From NCBI GenBank assembly GCA_022570795.1, contig JAKUDP010000016.1, positions 124,001 to 188,000 on the forward strand: a DNA stretch of 64,000 bases, in the 5' to 3' direction. This document shows positions 18,458 through 29,200 of this stretch, piece after piece. Every line of letters starts with the position of its first letter. Position 1 is the stretch's first letter. The position numbers and the translations under genes are program-made. Source of the stretch: Sphaerulina vaccinii (taxonomy: Eukaryota; Ascomycota; Dothideomycetes; Mycosphaerellales; Mycosphaerellaceae). Under the pieces are notes generated by a model. That model was not told where the DNA came from. It did no database searches and worked only from the letters and a program-made list of their open reading frames with translations.

Positions 18458-21400
18458 CTAATCATATATCTCCAACGGCGCCAATTGATCAATATTGTAC
18501 AACCAATTCCCACCCCTCTCCTCTTTCTCCAACCAATCATAAGGCCAAAGTACAAGATGTCCTTGAATAACCTCTAACATACCCTCAGCTTCTTCACTAG
18601 ACATGATTTCCTCAGTAGCTGCTATCCCGTTATGAGTTCTCCCACTACTCTTCGTGGCTCCACGTTTCCTTCCACCTGGACCAGCTGCTTTGGGAGCGTC
18701 CAGATTTGGATCCTTCTCGTTGAATGGTGGAGGGGTGGGAGCATTTGCATTCGGATCAACAGGATCTCGTGTGTGCGGCTTTTCCTTCTCCTTCTCATTC
18801 ACAACATCAGAATGTGTAGTCCGACTACTCCCAGGCCGTAACTTCTCCACAAGTGATCCCAGCGCACTGTGGCTACTCTGTGTCGTCGTGACACTCGAAA
18901 CATTATGCAGACCAGGAACGTTCAATTCGCCAGCACCAGGAGGCCCAGACTTATCCGGAGCACCTTCTTTGCGTGGCGGTCGATTAGACCCAAGTCCCTG
19001 AGACTGCATGAAAGCCTCATTATAAGCATTGAATTTCTCATAAGCTTTCCAATCCAGAACTTCAGAATCAGGCATACATCGAAAGACTTGTCGGTAGATC
19101 TTCGTGTTGTTGTCTGCGAGCTTGTGCCAGACATCGTGGTAGAAGTCAGGGGAGAGAGGGTCTGTCATGCAGTCTTCTGTGACTTTTGGTTGTCGAATGG
19201 TTCCGGCGAGAGGATTTGTGGTCTTTCTGCTGCCGGACGAAGCATTGCGAGTGAGTGGTGGTCCACCAATGTCAGTATCATCGAGCGCTGGCAGAGCAGG
19301 TAGCTGAGACCTGGGCAGCAAACCGAGGGGCATAGTGTCAGCGCGCTCCATTGGCCAGGGTGGACGAGCTGGCATCTTCTCTCTGCGCTCTCTGCTCACA
19401 CTCCCCTGTCGTTTGCGCTCTTCGGCGTCAGCGCTTCTGATACGATCCACTTCAGGAGCGTCCTTCTTCACCATCACCTCACGTCCATGGTCGTCAATGA
19501 ACGTATCTCTGTAGGCGTAATTGCCAGATTCGACGAGGTTCTTCATATTGTCGAAGCCCATTCCCTCGACATCAAGATCGCGCTCGGGACCTTTCCTGCC
19601 AGTTGGATCCTTGACGATGTCGCTCGAGGCATCAGATGTGTCTCGACTTTCTGATGCGGTGACAGCCGTCGGCGGTAAGTAGCTGTCTCCATTCTGCGTG
19701 TGGGTAGCATGGGGAGTCTGGAGTGGCGATCCAAAGTGCTCATGCGAAGGTTTCGCGAAGTCTTCCCTGTAGATCCGCTCCATCTCCATATCCTGGTGTT
19801 CGCGCTCGAGTTCAGCTTGCTCCCGGCGATAGATCTTATCCACATCAATACCAAGGTGTTCCCTCATCAGTCGCTTTCTCAGAGTGTGCGCGAACTCGCC
19901 GACCTTGTAAGGCTGCCCAGCCATTGTGCTCTCCAGCATGCATGTATCTGTGACAATGGACGCCACTTCCGAGTCTCTGTTGCCAAGCATAGAACGCTCG
20001 TTGATGTTCGCTGAGCCAATAATGACATGTCGGTCATCTACAATCATGCACTTTGCATGGATGTACAACTGCTCTGTAGTCAGACACTTGCGAGGGCCGA
20101 TCTTGCCCCACTGTCGCAAAGAGTAGAAGCGGATGTAGTCCTCGGGATCGATGCCAACTGCGCGCAGTCGTCCGAAGATGGAGGTCTCGCCGCGACATAT
20201 GCTACGGAACTGGCACTGCATAATCAAACGTACACTGGTACCATCTTGAGCATCGACACTGTTCTGGAATCCAGGCATGAGCGGGATGACCAGACAAGCT
20301 TGCCACTTCTCGCCGTTCTCATGGGCACGAATGGCGCGCTCGACCAATGCGTCGCCAATCTTGTTGTGTATAGTAGCAGCTTCCACTTTGCAGCTGGTGA
20401 TGAAGAATTGGTTCTCGACATAGACGAAATGGTCGGAGCCCTTGATCAGATCGCAGTATGCATTCATGATGCTGTGCTCCGTCTTGCCAGGAGTGCCAAT
20501 GGACCATGAGCCGCAAGATCGTAAGATCTGAACTTGGCATGTGCCAGTCATCCCCAGGTTATCCAGGTCTTCTTGGGCGAACTCGGGTGGTGGCATAAGT
20601 ACTGGTGTCGGTCTTGTAGGAACTCGTGAACGCAACACGAAGTTCCAGCGCTGCACAAAGTGGCGAGCCACATCACGTGCGGGCTGTCCGACTATTTGCA
20701 TCGCAATGTCGTGCCATGGCATTCGCGGTACCTTCGTTCGATCGTACATCTCCTCGTAGGGCTTATCGAGATTGTAGAAGTCCTGCACTCTGGGGTTCGA
20801 GTAGTCCTTGCCAGGCCATACTTGGCAGTGCTCATAGTCTTTGGGTAGGTCGTGATAAGGCTCGAAGCCCGTGAGCTTGTCATCGGTAAGGGAGTGACAT
20901 GGATCGTCCCAACGCCCGAAGCACAAATCAACACCACCCACAAATGCCAACATGTTGTCTACAACCACCAATTTCTCGTGATGGGCCCAGAAGAACTGGT
21001 TCTGTCGAAACTGATTAGGAGAGCGTTGAACGATGATGTTCGGATGAAGATCAAGTAGAGCCCATTTTGTGTACTCGGAGTCGATGGGAATGGCAGACTC
21101 AATATTGCGATAGACAATGACGAAGATCTTGACACCTTCTTGCGCCTTGCGTTGAAGTAGTCGATCAAGGCGCCATTTCTGACTTATCGCAGCGGGCCTC
21201 CGTAGGTACAGCTCAGGACTTAGCCACCAGTCATGGATGTACACAAAGTCTTTCGCATTGTCGATCGCGCGAGAGACTTGCCACATGTGATCTCTGCCGT
21301 CAACTAACCACCGACACCAAACGTTGTTGCGTACAGGCGCGAAGCTCGCAAAGCGCTGTTTCTTTGACCAGGGCGTGTTGTCTGTCATGTACGCGAGTGA

Positions 21401-23848
21401 CTCTCGGAACTGAAGATATTGCTTCTCGTTCCGAGCGTGGAGCTTGAGCTTGCGCTCGGCATTGTAGAGTGTTATGAGGTGTGCCTTCTTTGCCGTCGTT
21501 GCGTGCGTTGCGTTCTCTCCCGCAACTTTCAGCTTTTGTTGAGCTGTCGTCTGATCTGATATTCGCTGCCGTTGCTGATCTATTGCAAAATCAGAGTCCA
21601 CCAGGAACACGTCGTAGGGAATGAGTGACTCGGGTCCGTCCACACAGACAATATAGCTGTGCCTGACCAGAAACCATCGTCGCTTATGTCTTTCCTTGAA
21701 GTGCTGAGGCCCCAGAGTCTGTATGGTCCTTCGATGAAACTCCCTATGGCGCCTCGACGCGATCTGTAGTAGTCCCTGCTTGCCCTGGTAACCTCCTTCA
21801 GCAGCAAGTCGAATTGCCATCGCCGACAGCTCCAAGAACTTGCACAGTCGTGTGCTGTCTGCTCTGAAGATGAGCCATCTAATCATTTGTTGAAGATAAG
21901 TTTCTAGCTTCTGTCGTGATTTCTCTGCATATACCTGTCTTTGGCGTGCATTGAGTGTATCCGGATCTGCCGAAGTATTGCCAATCTCACTCGTGCTAGT
22001 TCTTCTAGGTGGAGCGAATGACGACTGCCTTCGTTTGTGACCTTTAGGTCTAGTCTCTGTACCAGGTGTCGCGGGTGCTTGCTCAGGTATGCCGTCCAGA
22101 GTTGATAGTGCCGCACGCGGCGTGTCTGCACCGGTCTCTTCAGGTTCATCCTCTTCATCCTCGATCTTCTCAAAGAGCCCTCGCATACCGCGAGCGTATG
22201 GGATGACACTTTTCGGAAAGCGTGGAATCTTTGCTAGCTTGTGATCAGTCCGGCTGATGTGTTTCAGCTTGTCCGTGGCAATCTGACTCCTGTACTTCAC
22301 GTGAAGATTCACAAAGTCATTCACGGAGCGGAAGATAGTCCACTTCATGCGCGATGGACCACTGCCGTACTCGAGATCGACCTTGTAGATGAAGTCTCGA
22401 TCTCCTCTCTTGTCGGTACGGCTCTGCACTTCGGGTATGCTGATTTTGAGCTGCTCAAGCAGAACCGGAACCTTGCGATGCTTATGCTCATCACGCTGAA
22501 ACATGCTTGCAAAGATGAGTGCAGCGGGTGCTCCAGCAATAAGCTCAGCCATCAGCTGTGCAGACTTCTGATAGTCGACTTTCGCGCGCTCGTCCTTCTT
22601 ACGTTGACCTAGCATACGAAGTCCGGCTTTGACCTGTCGCCATTTCTGTGCGCTGGTGCTGTTATGCCGATCTGCACGTTGTCGCAGTGGCGAACCAGTG
22701 CTATCTAGACCACCACTCAAGCCTGCCGTCAGACGACGCAAGTTCCCGGGTCTCTTCTGCTCTGATGCTTCGCCATCTGGATGACTCCTGCGTGCAGCGT
22801 AGCTGAGCCCTCGAGCTCCATCAATGCCTCTCCGCCACGCACGTCGCACCCGGTCTTTGCCTTCATCTTCTGACACGCCAGCTCTTGCAGCATCGTCGTT
22901 CTCCTCGGCCGTGTCCTCCACATCAGTGAGCGTTCCTCTTCTTGATGCTCCTGCAGCGTTTGTAGAGTTGTCTCGGATGTGTTCCCGCACGAACGATGCG
23001 AATCGTGACGCTCTGGGTGTGGTAGGAGCAGACTCCGCGCCAGCCATGACTGGTCTCTTGCGCTTCATCTTCTGCCTCGGCCGGCTATGCGCAGGTCTTT
23101 CTGTGTCGTCTGTGTCCTCTTCGGCATCCGCATCCGCTGTCTCCGCCTCTTCAACTGGCACCGGGTACATTGGCTCGCTGCGTTCAGATTGTGGAGAGAG
23201 GGCATTCGGCGTGATCATGCCCATGCCCACGACACTGCTGTTCGTAGGTGTGCGTTGGTGTAGAGACGATGATGATGCGTGCGCCAGAGACTTCAGCTTG
23301 AGGAACAGCGAGTTCTGGCGCCCCTTTCCAGACTGTTCGTTGTCTTCACCATCCATTTCCCAAGACGAGCTCTTGTTGGTCGGAGTGGCGCCCTCATCAA
23401 GTACACCTCGCGCAAAGGACACACTACGTCGTTCCGGAGGTGTCACTGTCCCAGGCGATCCTACTCTCCTCTTCCCTATAGCATTGCTCGTACCAACAGC
23501 ATGGCCATTGGCAATGGGACTCGGTAGCAACTCTCTCGTGGTTGACGCTGGCCCAGATTCGCCAATGGGGACTGTGAATGGAAAGCCAGGCGATGGAGGC
23601 GTGAAGTCTATGCCAGGTTTTGTTGGTTTAGGTGACGCAGGAATCGTATTCACTCGTAGCGGCCCTTTGGGCGCTGGAGGCAGCGTCTTGCCATTGACGA
23701 TCGTGTCCTGGTCATACTGGCTATGAGCTGGAAGTGTGCTTTCCATAGCATGGTTTCGTATGCCGTGTTGCCCGCCGAAGGACGTCGTCGTCGTCGTCGT
23801 GGGAGAGTCATCTTCGCTCACAGGCTTCTGCATCACCGCTTCTGCCAT
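18458..23848 (-). CDS. Phospholipase D (SPO14/PLD1 type)
   Basis: Hydrolyses phosphatidylcholine to phosphatidic acid and choline at cellular membranes; in yeast the homolog supports sporulation and vesicle traffic. One 1796-codon frame with the complete family plan: a long disordered Ser/Thr/Pro-rich N-terminus that includes a run of threonines; a PX-like domain (about 460-560); a PH-like domain (about 670-790, with a RRWFLVRHSYI core); and two HKD catalytic motifs. The first is HHEKLVVVDN near residue 955, with the GGVDLCFGRWDD segment following; the second is HAKCMIVDDRHVIIGSANIN near 1263. The C-terminal tail after about 1370 is disordered except for a conserved end with WPYDWL and a final PLEIYD. 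The start at 23848 is the first Met of the frame. It converges with paralog B, with 294 bp between the stops. Confidence 0.95.
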   Translation of the reverse strand: MAEAVMQKPVSEDDSPTTTTTTSFGGQHGIRNHAMESTLPAHSQYDQDTIVNGKTLPPAPKGPLRVNTIPASPKPTKPGIDFTPPSPGFPFTVPIGESGPASTTRELLPSPIANGHAVGTSNAIGKRRVGSPGTVTPPERRSVSFARGVLDEGATPTNKSSSWEMDGEDNEQSGKGRQNSLFLKLKSLAHASSSSLHQRTPTNSSVVGMGMITPNALSPQSERSEPMYPVPVEEAETADADAEEDTDDTERPAHSRPRQKMKRKRPVMAGAESAPTTPRASRFASFVREHIRDNSTNAAGASRRGTLTDVEDTAEENDDAARAGVSEDEGKDRVRRAWRRGIDGARGLSYAARRSHPDGEASEQKRPGNLRRLTAGLSGGLDSTGSPLRQRADRHNSTSAQKWRQVKAGLRMLGQRKKDERAKVDYQKSAQLMAELIAGAPAALIFASMFQRDEHKHRKVPVLLEQLKISIPEVQSRTDKRGDRDFIYKVDLEYGSGPSRMKWTIFRSVNDFVNLHVKYRSQIATDKLKHISRTDHKLAKIPRFPKSVIPYARGMRGLFEKIEDEEDEPEETGADTPRAALSTLDGIPEQAPATPGTETRPKGHKRRQSSFAPPRRTSTSEIGNTSADPDTLNARQRQVYAEKSRQKLETYLQQMIRWLIFRADSTRLCKFLELSAMAIRLAAEGGYQGKQGLLQIASRRHREFHRRTIQTLGPQHFKERHKRRWFLVRHSYIVCVDGPESLIPYDVFLVDSDFAIDQQRQRISDQTTAQQKLKVAGENATHATTAKKAHLITLYNAERKLKLHARNEKQYLQFRESLAYMTDNTPWSKKQRFASFAPVRNNVWCRWLVDGRDHMWQVSRAIDNAKDFVYIHDWWLSPELYLRRPAAISQKWRLDRLLQRKAQEGVKIFVIVYRNIESAIPIDSEYTKWALLDLHPNIIVQRSPNQFRQNQFFWAHHEKLVVVDNMLAFVGGVDLCFGRWDDPCHSLTDDKLTGFEPYHDLPKDYEHCQVWPGKDYSNPRVQDFYNLDKPYEEMYDRTKVPRMPWHDIAMQIVGQPARDVARHFVQRWNFVLRSRVPTRPTPVLMPPPEFAQEDLDNLGMTGTCQVQILRSCGSWSIGTPGKTEHSIMNAYCDLIKGSDHFVYVENQFFITSCKVEAATIHNKIGDALVERAIRAHENGEKWQACLVIPLMPGFQNSVDAQDGTSVRLIMQCQFRSICRGETSIFGRLRAVGIDPEDYIRFYSLRQWGKIGPRKCLTTEQLYIHAKCMIVDDRHVIIGSANINERSMLGNRDSEVASIVTDTCMLESTMAGQPYKVGEFAHTLRKRLMREHLGIDVDKIYRREQAELEREHQDMEMERIYREDFAKPSHEHFGSPLQTPHATHTQNGDSYLPPTAVTASESRDTSDASSDIVKDPTGRKGPERDLDVEGMGFDNMKNLVESGNYAYRDTFIDDHGREVMVKKDAPEVDRIRSADAEERKRQGSVSRERREKMPARPPWPMERADTMPLGLLPRSQLPALPALDDTDIGGPPLTRNASSGSRKTTNPLAGTIRQPKVTEDCMTDPLSPDFYHDVWHKLADNNTKIYRQVFRCMPDSEVLDWKAYEKFNAYNEAFMQSQGLGSNRPPRKEGAPDKSGPPGAGELNVPGLHNVSSVTTTQSSHSALGSLVEKLRPGSSRTTHSDVVNEKEKEKPHTRDPVDPNANAPTPPPFNEKDPNLDAPKAAGPGGRKRGATKSSGRTHNGIAATEEIMSSEEAEGMLEVIQGHLVLWPYDWLEKEERGGNWLYNIDQLAPLEIYD

Positions 23849-24345
23849 GTTTCCACTTTCCCGTACTCCTTTATGCTATACACTGCTCTTTCTTTCCTTT
23901 CCCCTTTCCACGAGTCGCGTCGTTCGATACCACCTGCTCTGCTCAGATGCATACATTCTGCCCAGACTGCATCATCTCTCGCGTCCTTGGTATATGCAAG
24001 TCAAGACCAAGAAGGCCAATAGGTGTGGCCAATCCGTGAATGTACTGTAACAAATATACAGCGCATCGCATCACCGCCAGACGTGCATGCCGTCGATCCA
24101 TGCCCTAGTGACGCTATATCAAACTCTAATTTGAAGCCTGTTTCAAGATTTCTTGGCGTCATATGAAAGCCTCTGCAGGACTGTTCTCATATCAGCATCG
24201 TGCTCTGTCTGTGGTTACGATGGCATGGAAGCTGTCATGTTCGCAGAAGAAGAGGGTGTCATTATACCTATATATTCTAACAGCTAGTCATATTCACACA
24301 GCATATGCTTCAGGAACATAACTGGATGTTGGCACGATACAACGC
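23849..24345. other. Intergenic, phospholipase D promoter side
   Basis: 5' region of the phospholipase D gene, with a pyrimidine-rich stretch at about 23860-23910 on the plus strand, and the 3' flank of the next minus-strand gene. No gene supported. Confidence 0.4.
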
Positions 24346-25283
24346 TTACGGACTTGCCAGCCACGGCTTCACTCCTCTGCCTGTAATCCATCCATAGAGC
24401 TTCTCAATCCTCCCAGCTGGTACAGGCGAAGGAGTTGGCGGAGCTTGGAACAAATACGCCTGCTCCCTCAGATTCAATGGTACACGACCTCCAGGACCAC
24501 TTGGCTTATTCCACGTCCGCAAAATTCCCCTATCAGGCAAAGTCTTCTCGCGACGATATCTCAATCTACGACTCCTTCTTGCAATATCTTGTGCCAAAGG
24601 CTTCCATCTGAAGTCCGCACCTTGAGATCTTTGATATAAACGAATGGTGTTCGTGAGTTCTGCTACCAATTGATCTTCGGCTGTGTTATCTTCCGGGTTG
24701 AATTCTTCTTGGAGTTTGGAGCAACTTTCTACGATGTGTGCTCGTAAGCGAGAAGGGTAGTTGTCTAGTGCTGGAAATAGACGACGTGCGATATCTTCTG
24801 CTGGGATGACGGATTCTAAACCTCGGAGGTCGTTGAGTGTGATTTGAATTGTGAAAGTTGTGTTGTTTCGCGAACGTTCGTCTGTGTAAGGTAGGTTGTC
24901 GGCTGGGTTTATTGTCAACTGCTGTCGAGCGAGTTTGCGGAGACTGGTCAGTTTCACGGATAGGGCGCGGTAGTGGGCTCGTTGGTGTCGTGGGACTCTG
25001 TCGAAGCGGCCTGCGGCTTGGTCTTGGGCTGTGCGGGCTTTCCAGAGTTCTGCGCTTCGGTCCCAGCTGTTGATGGTGTCGATGGCTTGTACGTAGGCGA
25101 CCATGTCAGGGCGGTTGCGGCTCCTTGCTGCCAGTTGGATGGCGCGAGCACGGCGTGCGTTGTCATTTTGATTCGCAGCAGTACTAAAGATATGTCAGTA
25201 GATGCTCAGTAGATAGTCTCTCAAATTTGTGCTCACTCTAGCTCCCACGCAAGGTACTTTTGCCAATTACTTAGCTGTGCCAT
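24346..25283 (-). CDS. Hypothetical basic protein (two exons)
   Basis: I read exon 1 at 25283-25237 and exon 2 at 25183-24346, separated by a 53-nt intron (GTGAGC donor, CTGAC branch-like site, TTTAG acceptor); the join is in phase and gives 294 residues starting MAQLSNWQKYLAWEL. A Met at 25104 would give a shorter 252-residue product, but the residues just before it (an Ala/Arg/Asn-rich helix) continue naturally and the spliced form has a good first exon. The protein is rich in Arg, Leu and Asn, probably mostly helical, with no signal peptide, membrane segment or recognised catalytic motif. The C-terminal 60 residues are Pro/Gly-rich and end WLASP. Family and function are not recognised. Confidence 0.6.
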
Positions 25284-26240
25284 TGCTTAGTTGAACAAAC
25301 TTACATTGTGGGCAGCAGCTCATGATGAGGACGCGCATAGATGTTGGACAAGCGACAAAGAGATGAACAAATCGCCGGATTCGTGTGGTGCTGCAATACT
25401 TTGTTCTGCTGTGAAAATGAACAAAGAGACATGACCCTTGAGACTCGAGCCTAGATCGTAAAGCCAGTCGCAACATTCTCATCAGCCTTGAGCTTCCCAA
25501 ATCGCAGGCGCGATAGTAGGCGACGTGTTGCTCATACTCTAGCTCACCTGTACTGGGACAGTTAAGCCACAGAAGTGGACTCGATAGCGAAACTTGTTCT
25601 TGTAGTCATTCTTGCAGTCAGCATGATAGCGTGCGTATTGGGCAGCTCTTCAGAGTCCCCAGGCTCGCATGATCTGACACTGTCAACGACTCTCCTGTTA
25701 TCGACTCACAGGCGCCGTACGCGATGCCACAGGAGGTAGAGCAGTAGTCGTCGTAGAGCAACGAGTTCCCGTTTCCCATAGAGTGGCCTCGCTGCGGTAG
25801 CCTGTAGTGTGGGCACAATTCTCCTGTGGTACATGTAGACATGGAATTTCGATGCCAGGAAGCCTTAGGGCGGCAGCTTGTAGGTTGAAAAGTGGCTGCT
25901 TCTCCAGGGGACGCGGTTTCCCAGGCAGTCAGGAAGCCTCTCAGCACTTGAGTGGTGCCCTCGTTGATGTATTGGACACAGTATCGTGGTAGTGTATTCA
26001 AAGTCAACATTGTGGACCCGAGTGTGAGGCAGACGGATGTAATGAGGAGGAAGAGGAAGAGGAAGAGGAAGAAGATGGTACGACGCGAAGTGTACGCGTT
26101 ACACTTGCCAAGAAAAACAACCAGCACACGATGCATCCTTCGCGACAACGTTCCTCATTCGTTCGCCAACATCAAAAACTGCCCGCTGCCATTAGCAGCA
26201 TGCCCAAAGTGGATCTATATTCTGCGATAGCCAGGTCTGA
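25284..26240. other. Divergent intergenic region
   Basis: 957 bp between divergently transcribed genes. A minus-strand frame at 25618-26148 appears to encode a hydrophobic run, but that run is simply the translation of a GAGGAA microsatellite and I do not accept it as a gene. Confidence 0.4.
26044..26074. repeat. Purine microsatellite, GAGGAA/GAAGAG type
   Basis: About 31 bp of near-perfect hexanucleotide repetition about 170 bp upstream of the RTC1 gene. Length polymorphism between isolates is likely. Confidence 0.85.
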
Positions 26241-29200
26241 GTGGATCTGGCACTGTGGGAAAAGCCCACCATGCCCACAAGCGGCAAAGCAAGTGCTGCG
26301 GCGCTCATTCCACCGAGAGCACCACCCTTGCCAGCTCCCAGACCACTTCAGCGAGCCAGAGACGCTGCTTCAAGATTTCTTGGCTATGCCTCGAGGCCAC
26401 CAAGTCCGCAAAGCCTTCAGGACGAGGACCGCTTTGAGTACGGCGGCAGCCAGATGAGATCAGCATCACTCAGTGCATCGCAGAATGCTACGACTAGCCA
26501 CAGAACAGGACTGGAGATCAAGACCCTCAGCATAAACGAGAGCGGAACCCACGCCATCATTGCTGGCAAGGAGATCTTCAAGACAGTCCGAATCGAGGGT
26601 GGCCGGTGTGCAGAGGATATAAATCTTAGGTCGAAGATTCGATCCACACCGAATCAGGCATCTGGAGCGCCTCGTCAAATATACTCAATCGATATAGCTG
26701 ACGTTGCCTGGGCTAAGGGCGACACGGGTAACTATGTTGCTGCAGCAACTTCAAGTGGTAAGATCATTGTGTATGATCTCGGTCACGCTGGACTACAGGC
26801 AGCGCAATTGATTGAGCACAAGCGCCAAGTGCACAATGTGTCGTTCAGTCCTCACAAAGGTAGTCTGTTGTTATCTGGGAGCCAGGATGGCACTGTGCGG
26901 CTCTGGGATATACGAGACGTGAGGAATCAGAGAGTTGTCGGAGATATCCAGAGCAAGCGGAGATTCCAAGGCCAGAGCGACGGCGTCCGAGATGTCAAAT
27001 GGAGTCCCACGGAAGGTCTGGACTTTGCCTTTGCCACTGATGCTGGAGAACTTCAGCGCTGGGACATGAGGAACTTGAAGGCCCCTAAAGTTAGGGTCCC
27101 AGCCCATGCCCTTGCTTGCAATACAGTCGACTGGCATCCTGATGGGAAGCATATCGTCACTGCTGGTAGTGACAAGACCATACGAGTGTTCGACGTGTCA
27201 GGCAGTCGCCCGAAGAAGGCGTCCTGGGAGATCAGGACCCCACACCCGACGATGCACGTCAGGTGGCGACCTTCCTGTCAATCCATGATGCCGCAGGACA
27301 ACGGAGCTGGCTTGTGTACACAAGTCGTGGCATACTACGACCGCGATCATCCAGTGATGCATGTATGGGACTTTCGCCGTCCTCATCTGCCATTTCGAGA
27401 ACTGCATCCATATCCCTCCTCGCCGACAGATATGCTTTGGCATTCGCAAGATCTTCTGTGGACTGTTGGTCGCGAAGGCACTCTGCTCCAGACAGATATC
27501 CAGCATGCTCCCAAGGTCATCGATAGGTGTAATCTGCAAGCCATAGCCGTCTCTCCGCTTGGGGAGCTCACATTTGTCGCGCAAACTAGAAAGCAACGCC
27601 GTGTACCGAAGCCAAATCCTACACTCGAAACAAAGTCCAGCAACCTGAGCAACAGCCCAGATGCAAACTTCCTGAGCAGAAGTTGGGCAGACGACGGCGT
27701 CGATCACTCATTCTTGAGTATCTTACCTTCGAAACGCCCGAAACGTGCGAACAGCAACAGCAGGTTCACAACCGTCACCCAGCCCTCACGCGATCAGAAA
27801 CTATCAGCAACCATCAAATTGGACGACATTCTACTGAACAGGCAGTCTTGTCGGCCGCAACAAGTGGCCTGTCGAGGACAGCTCCCAGGTCAGAACAGCC
27901 GCAAGTTCGTGGCATACATGGCGGACCGATGGGCAACTGAGTTTCAAGCTGCACCAAGCGACGAGAAGTTTCTGGCACTTGTGTCGAAAGCATTCAAAGA
28001 TAATGAAGATCACGCCGCGTCTGTCGGGTTTCTGCAGACGGCGCAGACATGGAAGACGGTCAGCCACTGTGTGATGGACCATCTTGCTGATCGAATGGCA
28101 TTCAAGCAACGCCGATCTGCCAAAAGAACTTCTACGCAGAGTGACGACCACCAAAAGACCTCTATAGAAAGTCTTGCCACACGTTTCGCAGCACAACATC
28201 TCAAACCACTTGCGCAGTCTCCTGGAAGCATTCGGCCGATATCTACGCTTGCACAACAGCTAGCACTACCTGAGAGTACGTCCAACGTGCCAACGCCGCT
28301 CGCTCGTCCACACACTGGTGACCGCGACTTTCTGCCAGATATAGACACAAGTGAGCACATCATGCTCCCACAATCACTCACCTCAGGTCTGCACATGCCA
28401 TCTTCGCCAAGTCAGCGCCCATTGAGTTCGTCTTCTTCTCGCAGACTTACTATGGACAGTCTCGCGGAGATGCACGAGATGCAGAAGCGTCAGACGTACG
28501 AGGAAACGGCAGAGCGTAGTGAGATGGTGAAGCGGTGGAGTGCCCAAGCCAAGACCGTGCTCAACCTGGACCCAGTAGATAATCGTGGAGTGAGAATCCC
28601 GCTCTCGAAGTTGGAGGACCATGGAAGTGGCGAGAGCTTTCAGTTTCTAGAAGACTCAGCTGGTTCTAGAGAAGCATCCTTTCCTGCGTCATTTGAGAGT
28701 AGCAAGTCCACAGGCGCCATAGACATGCCTTCTGCGCATCCCTCAAGAACCAGAGTAACGCGCGTCCAGACGCCTGAGCAAGCAAGTCAAGCGACGCCTG
28801 CCGAGAATGGCGACATTGGCTCCACAGACTTCGCATTCTCAGAAGAGGTTCGCGATCACCGCCCGACTCTCAGCAAAAGCTCTGCCTTCCATGCCACCGG
28901 GGCCTCCGGCAAGGTAGATCTCTCAACTCGCGCGGAATCAGAGACAGCTGAACGACAGCTACAATTACACGTGGCTCCACAGCACAAGATCTCGCAGCTG
29001 GCAGCAGAGACTATCATTGGCAACACACCAGGCTCACCAGGCGCTATATTCTCCGATGAAGCCGACGTAGACCTCGAAGAAAATTCGATCTGGACACTTG
29101 TAGAAATGCTACACAAGCTCATCGAATTCTACAGCGAAGATCAACCATACCCTCAATTGGCAGCTATACTTCTCCTCCTGATGGGACCGCTTCTCCCACG

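Noticed and set aside
22824..23726. 300-codon frame antisense to phospholipase D
   Set aside because: Ser/Val/Ala-rich shadow of the disordered N-terminus; no independent features.
25618..26148. 176-codon frame with an apparent membrane helix
   Set aside because: The hydrophobic run is the translation of the complementary strand of a GAGGAA microsatellite, and the rest matches nothing.
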